The translations under genes were made by a program, and so were the position numbers. Of a stretch of 64,000 nucleotides of DNA, positions 1 through 9,114 are shown in pieces. The stretch is from positions 18,464-82,463 of the forward strand of contig REED01000110.1 in the NCBI GenBank assembly GCA_007695225.1, read 5' to 3'. Source of the stretch: Gemmatimonadales bacterium. Lineage in GTDB: Bacteria; Gemmatimonadota; Gemmatimonadetes; Longimicrobiales; Gaopeijiaceae. The notes under the pieces were generated by a model. That model made no database searches, was not told where the DNA came from, and saw only the letters and a program-made list of their open reading frames with translations. Positions within the stretch are counted from its first letter, which is position 1; each line of letters begins with the position of its first letter.

Positions 1-382
1 CGAAGGTCACCTCGACTCCGCGCCGGGGGAGCTCCCTTTCCATGAAGAGGCGGGTGGCCCCGTAGATTTCCGAGGAGGAGATGAGGTGATCACCGGCCCG
101 GACCAAGGCCAGGAGGGTAAGGGAGATGGCCGCCATCCCACTCCCCAACACCAGACTGTCCTCCGCCCCCTCCAGGAGGGCCAGCTTCCGGGACACCTCC
201 AAGGCGTTGGGAGTGTTCCCGTAGCGGGCATACAAGAGCTGTCCGGGATCATCGGGACCTCCCCCGTGGAAGGTGGCACTCCGAACCAGAGGCGGCACCA
301 CAGGAGCTCCGGGCCGCCGGGGGCCCAGGGGACCCTCCCCATGGATGGCGGTGGAATGGGGGTGTCTGGGAGGCGGGGTCAT
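1..382 (-). CDS. Cys/Met-metabolism PLP-dependent enzyme (N-terminal part)
   Basis: The first 127 codons of a gene that runs off the left edge. Residues LYARYGNTPN followed by a conserved LEGAEDSLVLGSGMAAIS stretch and GDHLISSSEIYGAT are the N-terminal signatures of the cystathionine gamma-synthase / methionine gamma-lyase / O-acetylhomoserine sulfhydrylase superfamily, cytosolic fold-type I PLP enzymes of sulfur amino acid metabolism. The Schiff-base lysine lies outside the window, so the exact reaction cannot be chosen. The ATG lies 54 nt after the stop of the STAS-like gene on the same strand, so it is probably the last visible member of the lepA operon. Confidence 0.85.
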   Translation of the reverse strand, partial: MTPPPRHPHSTAIHGEGPLGPRRPGAPVVPPLVRSATFHGGGPDDPGQLLYARYGNTPNALEVSRKLALLEGAEDSLVLGSGMAAISLTLLALVRAGDHLISSSEIYGATRLFMERELPRRGVEVTF

Positions 383-436
383 ATCAGGGTCTGCCTACTA
401 GAAGGGCGATCGGAATGTCAGGATGGCGACCACGGG

Positions 437-1057
437 TCAGACTCCGGGAGAGAGAGGGGGGCCGGAGCCCAGTTCCCGGGAAAGGGCGCTCAGGGAATGG
501 AGATCACCCCGATCGGGGTGCCGGAAGACCAGGCGGCGCCGCACCAGGAGTTCAAGGATCTCCTCGTCTCCAGAATCCCGGTATAGGACAGGGGGGATCC
601 GGTCGCGGGCGATCCGCCCCTCATCCTCCACACGGGACCAGAGAGCCCCTTCCCTTGCCCGCGCTGGGCCCATGAGGCGGGTGGGGCCGGCGTCCACCTG
701 GACCACGGCCCGTAGATCATGACGCTCCAGGACCGCTTCAATGGGCTCCCGGTGGAACTCCCGCACCCCCTGGAAAAGGACGAAGGTGCCTCCCCCCGGA
801 TCCCCTTGCACCGCCAGGATGAGCTTGGCCACCACCTCGTCGGCACAGGAGAAGTCCAGGACCGATACCGACGAGAGATCCACCAGGGAGAGGACCGGAC
901 GGCGAAGATCCCGGAGCTGGTTCTCGATGGCGAGCCGAACGGCCCGTCCCGTGGGGCGGGTCACCAGGTGGGAATAGAGGCTGGCCACCGTTCGGGAAAG
1001 GAGTTCCCGCACGTCCACGGCGAAGGCGTCGAACTGGAGATCCTCGCGTCCGGTCAT
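437..1057 (-). CDS. STAS-like domain protein, 206 aa
   Basis: Cytosolic protein with no signal peptide or membrane segment. The middle region (about residues 25-95) has the alternating strand/helix pattern and the SLVDLSSVSVLDFSCADE stretch expected of a STAS-type domain, the fold of anti-sigma-factor antagonists. The C-terminal 90 residues look like a small winged-helix-like region that I cannot name. Its ATG overlaps the stop of the upstream STAS-HATPase gene as ATGA, so the two are translationally coupled and probably partners. A role in a partner-switching circuit is inferred from this pairing; no sigma factor is visible nearby. Confidence 0.7.
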   Translation of the reverse strand: MTGREDLQFDAFAVDVRELLSRTVASLYSHLVTRPTGRAVRLAIENQLRDLRRPVLSLVDLSSVSVLDFSCADEVVAKLILAVQGDPGGGTFVLFQGVREFHREPIEAVLERHDLRAVVQVDAGPTRLMGPARAREGALWSRVEDEGRIARDRIPPVLYRDSGDEEILELLVRRRLVFRHPDRGDLHSLSALSRELGSGPPLSPGV

Positions 1058-1950
1058 GGCCGATCCCCCTCCACCCGCTCCGGAAGGAGGATGGTGATCC
1101 AGGAACCGGGAACCGCGGGGAGCCCCGACTCCAGTGGAGGAAGATCCTCCCACTCCGGAACGTCGGCGATGCGGGCCGTGCCGCTCCGGATGGCGATGAG
1201 CCCATTCCACCGCCGGACCTGCTTTCGGATCTGCTGGATGCCCTGCCCCCTCCCCTGGTCGGGGAAGCGGGTGATGCCATGAATGAAGGCGGCTTCCAGG
1301 GCAGTGGCGTCACTCCATCGATCCCCGTAGCGCCCGGCGTGTTCGCTGGAGAGGGAGCCCCGGAAGCCTCGCCCCACGTCCCCCACCGCCAGGACCAGCA
1401 CCTGCCGTCCCAGGCGGCGCGTCCACTGGTAGGTCTGGGCCGCCACCCACCCCGGCGCCTCGGCGTGTTCCAGGATGTTCTGGCAGACCTCGGAAAGGAT
1501 CACCGAGAACTGGACCACCGCCGATGGGGGAAGGTGGAGGGTACGTCCCAGGATGAGGGCCGCTCGCTCCTGCACCCGCTCCACCAGCTCGTGGACATCC
1601 CGGTTTTCCTGGATCGGGGTGATCTCAAGAAGGACTTCCGAAGCCTTTCCTCCTCGTCGAGTGGCGCGGTCCTCCATCCGGAAGATCCCGGCCCCGGCCT
1701 CGAAGAATCCCATCCGGGAGAGATACCCCGGGACCTCACCTCCCTCGGGGAGTTGAAGGGCCGGAGGCTCTCCGGCCCGGTCCAGGAGGTGTCGCCCCAG
1801 GCCCAGGAGTCCGATCATCCCCACCGGGTCCACCCATCGGAGACGCCGGGCGTCCAGGAGCACCTTCCCCTCCTTCACCCGGGAGACCTCTTCCGCAAAG
1901 TGGTCCAGGGTCCGGTAGTCCAGGGAAGAGGGGACGTCGACGACGTTCAT
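1054..1950 (-). CDS. STAS plus HATPase_c (anti-sigma-type) fusion protein, 298 aa
   Basis: Residues 1-100 form a STAS-like domain (KVLLDARRLRWVDPVGMIGL). Residues about 120-290 form a GHKL ATPase domain, with an N-box in VILSEVCQNILEHA, a G1-type VGDVGRGF motif and a glycine-rich DQGRGQGIQQI lid. This is the RsbW/SpoIIAB-type serine kinase fold, here fused to an antagonist-type STAS domain. The ATG overlaps the PfkB stop as ATGA. The next gene is a second STAS-like protein, also joined by ATGA. A partner-switching signalling role is inferred. The substrate of the kinase, if it is active, is not evident from the sequence. Confidence 0.8.
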   Translation of the reverse strand: MNVVDVPSSLDYRTLDHFAEEVSRVKEGKVLLDARRLRWVDPVGMIGLLGLGRHLLDRAGEPPALQLPEGGEVPGYLSRMGFFEAGAGIFRMEDRATRRGGKASEVLLEITPIQENRDVHELVERVQERAALILGRTLHLPPSAVVQFSVILSEVCQNILEHAEAPGWVAAQTYQWTRRLGRQVLVLAVGDVGRGFRGSLSSEHAGRYGDRWSDATALEAAFIHGITRFPDQGRGQGIQQIRKQVRRWNGLIAIRSGTARIADVPEWEDLPPLESGLPAVPGSWITILLPERVEGDRP

Positions 1951-3020
1951 TGATTCCCCGGGGCGACTCGGCCCGAAAGATGATGATGGAGACCCCGGGC
2001 GCCCCGGTGCCCCACATTTCGGGCCGCCTGCGCATTGGCCCGGCTCATGGCCGCCTCCAGGTCGTCCCCGGCCAGGAGGCGGGCGAAGGCCGTGGCCCCC
2101 CAGACGTCACCGCAGCCGGTGGTGTCCCCCTGCGTCACCGCCCCAGGGGCGTCGACCTTCCCGCTCCGGGTGGGGGCCGGATCCGCCATCCGCCCACGCC
2201 CCCGCGGCCACTCCCGGGGTTCAGGGGAGAATCCTCCCCGGGCCACGTAGGCCGCCCCCCGGGGTCCCAGCGTCACCGTGAGGAGGTCCAGGTCTGCCCC
2301 GACTGCGGCCCCGGCCAGCGCCCAGGGATCCCCGGCCGCCTCTCCCAGGAGCTTGAACTCGTCTTCGTTCATCTGCACCGCATCGAAGGAGTGGAGCCAG
2401 TCCGCCCATGCGGGAAGGGGCCGGGGAAACCGGGCGCCCTCCGCTCCCACACCCAGGAAGAGGGAATGGAGATCGGCCCAGATGGGGCCCTTGAAGCCAA
2501 CCTTCAGGCTCCGGGCGGTTTCCAACTCCATTTCGAACCCGGAGATGAAGTTCACATACAGGGCATCACAGAGTCCCAGCAGGGGGGAGAGCTGGGGCCA
2601 ACTCCAGGACGGCACTCCGCCGGTAAGCCGTTCGGTGAGGCGCACACCGTCGCGATACACCAGTTCCACCCGGTTGTTGGGGTGGGGAACCACCACCACC
2701 CCGGGCTCCACACGGACACGGGGAAGGTCCCGGAGATAGCGAAGGGCCGGTTCTGCCAGGTCCCGACCCACCCGGACCAGCGGAAGGATTTCCCACTCCT
2801 CGGGGAGTGCCACGGTCAGGGCCTCGAGGGCATAGCCGATCCCTCCCCACTCCTCCAGCGGTTCCACCCGGATGTCCCGATTCCGAATCGTGTCCCACAC
2901 CAGTGTTCCCAACACGCCCAGGACGGGTCGCCGGTCGGGCTCCCCGTCAGGCCCCGCCCCCTTGGCCCCACGAAGAAACGTCCCACCTCCGGCCCCGTCG
3001 CGAATCTCCAAGAAACGCAC
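1947..3020 (-). CDS. PfkB/ribokinase-family carbohydrate kinase, 357 aa
   Basis: A ribokinase-superfamily sugar or nucleoside kinase. The C-terminal signature VTQGDTTGCGDVWGA holds the anion-hole GCGD with the catalytic Asp, and the middle contains QMNEDEFKLLGEAAGDP, a usual kinase-fold element. The substrate cannot be told from sequence. The start is a GTG whose G is the last base of the lepA TAG stop (TAGTG), a one-base overlap that makes earlier in-frame starts unlikely. It lies between lepA and the STAS-HATPase gene in one operon, and its own stop overlaps the next start as ATGA. Confidence 0.85.
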   Translation of the reverse strand: MRFLEIRDGAGGGTFLRGAKGAGPDGEPDRRPVLGVLGTLVWDTIRNRDIRVEPLEEWGGIGYALEALTVALPEEWEILPLVRVGRDLAEPALRYLRDLPRVRVEPGVVVVPHPNNRVELVYRDGVRLTERLTGGVPSWSWPQLSPLLGLCDALYVNFISGFEMELETARSLKVGFKGPIWADLHSLFLGVGAEGARFPRPLPAWADWLHSFDAVQMNEDEFKLLGEAAGDPWALAGAAVGADLDLLTVTLGPRGAAYVARGGFSPEPREWPRGRGRMADPAPTRSGKVDAPGAVTQGDTTGCGDVWGATAFARLLAGDDLEAAMSRANAQAARNVGHRGARGLHHHLSGRVAPGNQ

Positions 3021-4819
3021 TAGTCTCCCAGGGAGAGCACAGCCAGGAAAGCCTCCTGGGGAATCTCCACGGAACCCACCTGCTTCATCCGCTTCTTCCC
3101 CTCCTTCTGCTTCTCCAGGAGCTTGCGCTTCCGGGTGATGTCCCCGCCGTAGCACTTGGCGGTCACGTTCTTCCGCACCGCCTTCACATTCTCCCGGGCC
3201 ACGATACGGCTCCCTATGGTCGCCTGCAGCGCCACGTCGAACTGCTGGCGGGGGATCAACTCCTTGAGTTTCCGGGTGAGATCCCGGCCATGGCTCTCGG
3301 CCTTGTCCTCGTGGATGATCACCGAGAAGGCGTCCACCGGGTCCCCGTTCAGGAGGATGTCCAGACGAACCAGCCGGTCGTCCCGATACTCCAGGAACTC
3401 ATAGTCCAGCGAGGCATAGCCCCGGGTACCGCTCTTCAGGCGATCGTAGAAATCCAGGACGATCTCCGCCAGGGGGAGCTCGAACTCCAGTTCCACCCGC
3501 TGGGGGTCCAGGTACTGCATGCCCAGGAAGACCCCCCTGCGCTCGTGGGCGAGCTTCTGGACATTCCCGATGTACTCGGAGGGACACATGACCCGGGCCT
3601 TCACCATCGGCTCGGCCACCGAGGCGATGCGACCCCGGTCGGGCAACTTCGTCGGAGTCTCCACCCAGAGCTCCTCTCCGTTGGTCAATCGGACCCGGTA
3701 CTTCACGTTGGGGACGGTGGTGATGAGCTGCACCCCGAACTCCCGGTCCAGCCGCTCCTGGACGATCTCCATGTGGAGGAGCCCCAGGAAGCCGCAGCGG
3801 AAGCCGAAACCCAGGGCCGCCGAGGTCTCGGGCTCGTACTGGAGTGCCGCGTCGTTCAGGCGAAGCCGATCCAGCGCCTCCCGGAGGTCCTCGTAGTCGT
3901 CGGAGTCCGTGGGGTAGAGGCCGGCGAAGACCATGGGACGGACCTCCTGGTATCCCTCCAGGAGCTCCGTCGCAGGGTTGTCGGCATCGAGGATCGTGTC
4001 CCCGACCCGGGTGTGGGCCACTTCCTTCACGGCAGCCACCATGTACCCCACCTCACCGGGACCCAGTTCGGGCTGGGGCACCCGCTGGATGCGCTGGAAC
4101 CCCACCTCGGTGACCTCGTAGCTCTCGTCGTGGGCGCCGAAGCCCACCTGCATCCCGGCCCGCAGTCGGCCGTCCACGACACGGATGGAGGGGACGGCAC
4201 CCAGGTATTTGTCGTAATAGGAGTCGAAGATGAGGGCCCGGAGCGGTGCGTCGGGGTCGCCTTCGGGCGGGGGCACGTGGGCCACAACCGCCTCCAGGAT
4301 CTCCGGAACTCCCTTCCCCTCCTTGGCGCTGGCCAGGAGGATGGAGTCGGGATCCACCCCCAGAAGATCCACCAACTCGTCGCGGCGTCGCTCCGGCTCG
4401 GCACCGGGTAGGTCGATCTTGTTCAGGACCGGGATGATCTCCAGGCCCGCGTCCAGGGCCAGGAAGAGGTTGGAGAGGGTCTGAGCCTGGATCCCCTGGC
4501 TGGCGTCCACCACCAGGAGAGCCCCCTCGCACGCCGCAAGGGACCGGGACACCTCGTAGGTGAAGTCCACGTGACCCGGAGTATCGATGAGGTTCAGCTC
4601 ATAGATCTTCCCGTCGGACGCCGTGTAGTCCATCCGGACGGCGTGGAGCTTGATGGTGATCCCCCGCTCCCTCTCCAGCTCATTGGAATCCAGCACCTGG
4701 GCCCGCATCGCCCGGGAGTCCAGGGTGCCCGTGGCCTCGAGAAGCCGATCGGCGAGCGTCGACTTGCCGTGGTCGATGTGCGCCACGATGCAGAAGTTAC
4801 GGATGTTCTCGATGCGCAC
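3020..4819 (-). CDS. lepA: Elongation factor 4 (LepA) GTPase, 599 aa
   Basis: Ribosome-associated translational GTPase. G1 AHIDHGKST is at residues 11-19, the switch region RERGITIK follows, then G3 DTPGHVDF and G4 NKID. The long C-terminal LepA-specific region ends in [26 protein letters not shown], the diagnostic LepA tail. At 599 aa the length is exactly that of the family. A GTG start (4817-4819) directly before [13 protein letters not shown] matches the family N-terminus; the open frame continues upstream, but as low-complexity sequence without homology. First gene of a coupled operon with pfkB, STAS-HATPase and STAS-like genes. Confidence 0.97.
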   Translation of the reverse strand: MRIENIRNFCIVAHIDHGKSTLADRLLEATGTLDSRAMRAQVLDSNELERERGITIKLHAVRMDYTASDGKIYELNLIDTPGHVDFTYEVSRSLAACEGALLVVDASQGIQAQTLSNLFLALDAGLEIIPVLNKIDLPGAEPERRRDELVDLLGVDPDSILLASAKEGKGVPEILEAVVAHVPPPEGDPDAPLRALIFDSYYDKYLGAVPSIRVVDGRLRAGMQVGFGAHDESYEVTEVGFQRIQRVPQPELGPGEVGYMVAAVKEVAHTRVGDTILDADNPATELLEGYQEVRPMVFAGLYPTDSDDYEDLREALDRLRLNDAALQYEPETSAALGFGFRCGFLGLLHMEIVQERLDREFGVQLITTVPNVKYRVRLTNGEELWVETPTKLPDRGRIASVAEPMVKARVMCPSEYIGNVQKLAHERRGVFLGMQYLDPQRVELEFELPLAEIVLDFYDRLKSGTRGYASLDYEFLEYRDDRLVRLDILLNGDPVDAFSVIIHEDKAESHGRDLTRKLKELIPRQQFDVALQATIGSRIVARENVKAVRKNVTAKCYGGDITRKRKLLEKQKEGKKRMKQVGSVEIPQEAFLAVLSLGD

Positions 4820-4909
4820 GGGAGAGGGGGCTGAACGGGACGTCCCGGGAAGGAACCGACCCCTGGGGGCCGTCCGGACCTTGCGGCAAAACCGGGATTC
4901 GATACGTGC

Positions 4910-4939
4910 AAGATAACCGGAAGCGGCAGAGTGGATCAA
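4910..4939 (-). promoter_or_regulatory. Candidate promoter for the lepA operon
   Basis: On the minus strand, TTGATC (4939-4934) and TATCTT (4915-4910) are separated by 18 nt, about 90 nt upstream of the lepA GTG. Each box matches the sigma-70 consensus at four of six positions. It is the best match I see in the 241-nt divergent spacer between lepA and the plus-strand gene starting at 5061, but the match is modest. Confidence 0.25.
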
Positions 4940-5060
4940 TTGACTCCCGAAAGGGGAAAGCCCTTTTCGGGCGGTGATTTCCTCGCCGCCACCCTCTCCC
5001 CTTCCCCCACCGACTACCCTACCTTTCCCTTGCGCCGGATCCCCCCTTCGGAGGTATCCC

Positions 5061-6188
5061 ATGAGCTTGGAAGGAAGCGATTCACAGGGTCCCGGGAAAC
5101 GGCATCCTGCCTGTGGAATGCCTGGGCACCCCGGGGACTCTCCGGGGGAGTCGAGGGCACGTCGGAACTGGCTTTTCCCGACCTTTCTCCTGGCCCTTCT
5201 CGCCGTCCCTGCCCTTCCCGCCCTCCCCGGGGGCGGAGGAACGGCGGAAGCCCAGACGGTGGAGGACCAGCTCGCGGCCCTCGCTGAGGACAACGCCGCC
5301 CTCTACATCCTCCCCCTCACCGAGGGCCTGGGCTACGCCCTGAACAGCGGCCTCTTCGATACGGCCCATGCGATGGGGGCCTTTCGATTCGACGTCTCGG
5401 CCCGGGTCTTCGGAGCGCTCACGCCGGTGGATGTCCGCCGCTTCGACGCCATCCTTCCCGACACCCTCCACTTCGCCCACCCCGCCCTTGGCAACCGGAC
5501 CTACCCGGCCCCCTATCAGCCCCGGGGCGACGACCCTTCCACTCCCAGCGCCGCCGGAACGGGAGCCGGCGTCGTCATGGAACCCGCCGGGTCCTTCCGT
5601 CAGGACCTCCTTCAAGCCGGCGAGGATCCCGATGCCTACAACCTCCGGTTTCCCGACGGCCTGGACCTCTCGGTGATCCCATACGCGGTCCTCCAGTTGG
5701 TTGTGGGGGTCGGGTTCGGTTCCGAGGTGATGGTCCGTTTCCTCCCCACCTTCGAGCTGGGAGCCGACGTGGGGAATGCCCGCGCCGTGGGGTGGGGAGT
5801 CAAGCACGAGATCGGTCGGTGGGTGGAACTCCCCATCGACCTCTCGCTGCAGGTTGGCCGCCAGTCGGTGGAGGTGGGAGACTACCTGGATGGGTCGTCC
5901 CGGGAGATGGGGATCCTGGCGGGACGCACCTTCGGGCCTCTCTCCGTGTACGGAACGGCAGGGACGCGCCGAAGCTCAGTGGAGGTGCGATACCGGGTGC
6001 AGAATCCCGAAGGACTCCCCACCCTCCCCGAGGACGGGACCGAAGTGGCCTTCCGCTCCGGGCTCGACTCGACCCTGGCCATGGGTGCCGGATTCCGGCT
6101 GCAGTTCCTCCTCCTGAATCTCGCGGGTCAGTATCTGGCCGGCGACTATGACAGCTTCTCCGTGAAGGTGGGGCTCGGCCTCCCCTGA
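5061..6188 (+). CDS. Secreted, probably outer-membrane beta-barrel protein, 375 aa
   Basis: A hydrophobic segment ([19 protein letters not shown]) after a long 36-residue polar N-terminus, followed by an AEAQ cleavage-like site, indicates export. The mature part is rich in amphipathic strands with alternating glycine and hydrophobic residues ([40 protein letters not shown]) and closes on a strand ending in LGLP, as in small porin-like barrels; it resembles the DUF6588 type. The substrate is unknown. The start was chosen for GGAGG 8 nt upstream of the ATG at 5061. It is divergent from lepA, and the DUF58 gene follows 49 nt after its stop. Confidence 0.7.
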   Translation: MSLEGSDSQGPGKRHPACGMPGHPGDSPGESRARRNWLFPTFLLALLAVPALPALPGGGGTAEAQTVEDQLAALAEDNAALYILPLTEGLGYALNSGLFDTAHAMGAFRFDVSARVFGALTPVDVRRFDAILPDTLHFAHPALGNRTYPAPYQPRGDDPSTPSAAGTGAGVVMEPAGSFRQDLLQAGEDPDAYNLRFPDGLDLSVIPYAVLQLVVGVGFGSEVMVRFLPTFELGADVGNARAVGWGVKHEIGRWVELPIDLSLQVGRQSVEVGDYLDGSSREMGILAGRTFGPLSVYGTAGTRRSSVEVRYRVQNPEGLPTLPEDGTEVAFRSGLDSTLAMGAGFRLQFLLLNLAGQYLAGDYDSFSVKVGLGLP

Positions 6189-6237
6189 ACTCCGCCCTGG
6201 CCGCCCTCCTCCTCTCGACCCCGATCCGATCCGCCGC

Positions 6238-7161
6238 ATGCCCCCTGAAACCTCCAACGCCCGGACCCGTCGCCCTGACCTCCTGGGTCCCGCGGAACTC
6301 GCCGCCCTGGGTGGGTTGGAGCTGGTAGCCACCAAGGTGGTGGACGGCTTCCTCCTTGGACTCCACCGGTCGCCCCGACGGGGTCTCTCGGCGGAGTTCG
6401 CGGAACTCCGGGCCTACCGGCCGGGGGACGACCTCCGCCACGTGGACTGGCGCATGGTGGGACGGTCCGACCGCTTCTACGTGAAGCAGTTCGAGGAGGA
6501 CACGCACCTGGGTGCCTATCTCCTCCTGGATGTGAGCGGCTCCATGGGGTGGAGTTCCCAGCCCGGCGCGCTTCCCTCCAAGCTCTGGTACGGCCAACTC
6601 CTCACGGCGGCAATGGGACTCCTCCTCATCCGGCAGGGAGACCGGGTCGGCTTCGCGCCCTTCGACCAGGGCGTCCGGGACTGGCTCCCTGCCCGGGGGG
6701 GTCGACGTCACCAGGCGGAGCTCTTGCGCCGGGTGGCGGAACAGGAAGCCAGGGGAGAGACCGAGGCAGGGGAACCGGTGCGGGAGGTTGCCCTTCGCCT
6801 CCGGAGACCTGGAATGGTGATCCTGGTGTCGGACCTCCTCCTGGACGCGGAGACCACGGCCCGTGCCCTCCGCTACCTGTCCCATCGGGGACACCAGGTG
6901 TTGGTGCTCCATCTCCTGGACCCAGGGGAACGGGAACTCTCCGGCACCGGCACCCGCCTCTTCAAGGACCCGGAAACAGGCCAGGAACTCCGGGTTTCCG
7001 TGCCGGAGATCCGCGCCGCCTATCGGGATGCGGTGGAGGGGGCCATCCGAAGCTGGCGGGCCGCGCTCCGACCGTCAGGCGTGGACTATCACCTGGTGGA
7101 CACCAGCCGACCTTTCGGACCGACGCTTCGCCACGTCCTCCGGGCCCGGGCCCGTCGCTGA
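6238..7161 (+). CDS. DUF58 domain protein, 307 aa
   Basis: Contains the DUF58 signature FAELRAYRPGDDLRHVDW near residues 58-75, followed by a von Willebrand A-like region with a MIDAS-type LLLDVSGSMGW (DxSxS) at about residues 97-107. Such proteins usually sit with a MoxR ATPase and BatA-type membrane proteins. Here the BatA-type gene follows 3 nt after the stop, but no MoxR gene is present in the window. No signal peptide is seen. The molecular function of the family is poorly defined; a role with the MoxR/Bat envelope-stress or metal-insertion group is inferred. Confidence 0.9.
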   Translation: MPPETSNARTRRPDLLGPAELAALGGLELVATKVVDGFLLGLHRSPRRGLSAEFAELRAYRPGDDLRHVDWRMVGRSDRFYVKQFEEDTHLGAYLLLDVSGSMGWSSQPGALPSKLWYGQLLTAAMGLLLIRQGDRVGFAPFDQGVRDWLPARGGRRHQAELLRRVAEQEARGETEAGEPVREVALRLRRPGMVILVSDLLLDAETTARALRYLSHRGHQVLVLHLLDPGERELSGTGTRLFKDPETGQELRVSVPEIRAAYRDAVEGAIRSWRAALRPSGVDYHLVDTSRPFGPTLRHVLRARARR

Positions 7162-7164
7162 GCC

Positions 7165-9114
7165 GTGACCCTTCTCGCACCCCTCCTCCTACTGGCGGGC
7201 CTGGCCCTGGCCATCCCCCTCATCCTCCATCTCTGGCAACGGAACCAGACGGAGACCGAGGCCTTCCCGGCCCTGCGGTACCTCCTCACCAGCACCAGGG
7301 ATCGGGATCACACCCTTCGCCTCCGGCAACTGCTCCTCCTCCTCTCCCGGCTGGCCCTCCTGGCCCTCCTGGTTCTGGCCGCCGCCCGTCTCGTTCTACC
7401 CATCGGGGGACGGGACCACCCCTCCGGTTCCCTGGTCCTCATCGTGGACAACGGGCTCTCATCAGGACTGGTGGTCGAGGGGGAGCGGGTCCTGGACCAT
7501 CTCCGGGATCGGGCCAGGGAGGCGTTGGGTGCGGCGGGCGCAGGGGATCGCATCTGGGTGGTGGCCGCAGGTGAACCCTGGCGCGCCAGCTTCCCCCTCA
7601 CCCCTCTCCAGGCGGACTCCCTCCTCTCCACCCTCCGCCCCACAGCGGTAGACCCCGACCTGGCCGGGGCCCTTGCCCGGGCCGACGCTCTCCTGGCCGC
7701 CGCCGGGGATGGCCCCTCGGAGATCCTCCTCTTCTCCGACCTCCGGGGACTGGAGACCGGGGAGCCGCCGGCACTGGAGTCCGCCGTCCTGATCCTGGAC
7801 ACTGAGCTTCCCCAGGTGCCGCATCGGGGGATCGCCGAGGTCCGGGTGGGAGGCGGCCTCCCCCCCCGGGCCGGCGACCCCTCGGAAGTGGAGGTTCGGA
7901 TCGCCGGCGCCGACTCCGCGAACGTTGCCGTGCGGATCCACCTCGGAGAGGAACTCGTCGCCGCGGGGAGGACCGACGAACGGGGATGGGGCGTCTTCCC
8001 ACTGCCAGCCATGGGGGCCGGGTGGTGGACAGGGCGTGTGGAGATCGACCCCGACGCCCTCCTCGCCGACGACGTGGTGGACTTCGCCCTGCAGGTGCGT
8101 GCAGCACCCAGCGTGGCCCTCCAGGGCCCCCCTCCTCCCTTCCTGGCAGAGGCGCTGGAGGCCCTGGAGGCGGGGGGGCGGATCCGTACGTCCCCCGTCC
8201 CCTCCGCTCAGGTCCAGTTCCTGATGGAGTTGGCGGGCCTGCCGGGCCCGTCGGTGGACCCCTCCACAGAACTCACGGTGGTCCTCCCTCCACGAGACCC
8301 CTCCCTCCTCCCTGCCTTCAATCGATGGCTTGAGGCCCGGGGGGCCTCCTGGCGCATGAGCCTTCCCGACACCCCCGCCGATGCCGAGTACCGGCTGGAG
8401 GTGGATGGCTCCGGGTTCCCCCCCTCCTTGGCTGAAGTGACGCTCCGGTGGCGTGTGGGCCTTGAGGGTCCCCCGGAAGGGGTTCTCCTGCGGACCGGGG
8501 ATGGCGCCCCATGGCTCGTGGAGGAGGTGGAGGCTACGGGTCAGCGCCTCCGGATCCTGGCATCTCCCCTGGACCGATCCTCTTCGGACCTCCCCCTCTC
8601 CGCCGCCATGCTTCCCTTCCTGGACCGGCTCCTGGACCCGGCTGAGGGCCCTGGGGCCTCTTCCGCCGTGCAGGCCGGCCAGCCGCTCCCCCTCCCTCTG
8701 GAGGCGCATCAGGTGCGCGCGCCCGACGGAACCATCCGCCCCGCTGATGGTATCTCGTCCGTGCTGGAAACCGGTCGCACCGGTGTCTGGGACCTCCTGG
8801 ATGAGGGTGGGGCGGTGATGGGCCGGGTTGCCGTCCGTCCTGCTCCGCCCCCGGGGCCCCGTCTCGCGGCGGAGGATGTCGCGGCGTGGATGGGGACGGG
8901 AGCCCGGATCGTCCGTGATCCGGTTCGGTGGGACCGGGAGATCCTCCCCCACCGGCGAGGCCGCGAGGTGGCCCCCTATCTGGCCCTGCTGGCTCTCCTC
9001 CTCCTGGTGGCGGAGGGGTGGCTGGCCGCCCCCGGTCGCAACGGCGGCACCCGGTCATCCTTCTTGAGTCCCCAATCCCACTCCACACCGTCGGTCCGAC
9101 GCCCCTTGCCTTGA
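7165..9114 (+). CDS. BatA-type membrane protein with N-terminal two-TM domain, 649 aa
   Basis: The N-terminus (LLAPLLLLAGLALAIPLILHLW, then RDHTLRLRQLLLLLSRLALLALLVLAAARL) is the double-transmembrane BatA/aerotolerance-regulator domain. A vWA-like region follows (LVLIVDNGLSSGL; IWVVAAGEPW; EILLFSDLRGL), then a long beta-rich periplasmic section and a final TM helix APYLALLALLLLVAEGWLAA. A GTG start lies 3 nt after the DUF58 stop, so the two are co-translated. The MIDAS aspartate is present but the canonical DxSxS is degraded to DNGLS. Its stop overlaps the proposed mfd start as TTGA. Confidence 0.85.
   Translation: MTLLAPLLLLAGLALAIPLILHLWQRNQTETEAFPALRYLLTSTRDRDHTLRLRQLLLLLSRLALLALLVLAAARLVLPIGGRDHPSGSLVLIVDNGLSSGLVVEGERVLDHLRDRAREALGAAGAGDRIWVVAAGEPWRASFPLTPLQADSLLSTLRPTAVDPDLAGALARADALLAAAGDGPSEILLFSDLRGLETGEPPALESAVLILDTELPQVPHRGIAEVRVGGGLPPRAGDPSEVEVRIAGADSANVAVRIHLGEELVAAGRTDERGWGVFPLPAMGAGWWTGRVEIDPDALLADDVVDFALQVRAAPSVALQGPPPPFLAEALEALEAGGRIRTSPVPSAQVQFLMELAGLPGPSVDPSTELTVVLPPRDPSLLPAFNRWLEARGASWRMSLPDTPADAEYRLEVDGSGFPPSLAEVTLRWRVGLEGPPEGVLLRTGDGAPWLVEEVEATGQRLRILASPLDRSSSDLPLSAAMLPFLDRLLDPAEGPGASSAVQAGQPLPLPLEAHQVRAPDGTIRPADGISSVLETGRTGVWDLLDEGGAVMGRVAVRPAPPPGPRLAAEDVAAWMGTGARIVRDPVRWDREILPHRRGREVAPYLALLALLLLVAEGWLAAPGRNGGTRSSFLSPQSHSTPSVRRPLP

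Noticed and set aside
1950..3023. A 357-codon plus-strand frame opposite the PfkB kinase
   Set aside because: Mirror of the kinase gene; the coupled starts and stops of the minus-strand operon are decisive.
4940..4968. Plus-strand TTGACT before the gene at 5061
   Set aside because: No acceptable -10 box at 15-19 nt spacing (CTTTTC at 17 nt).
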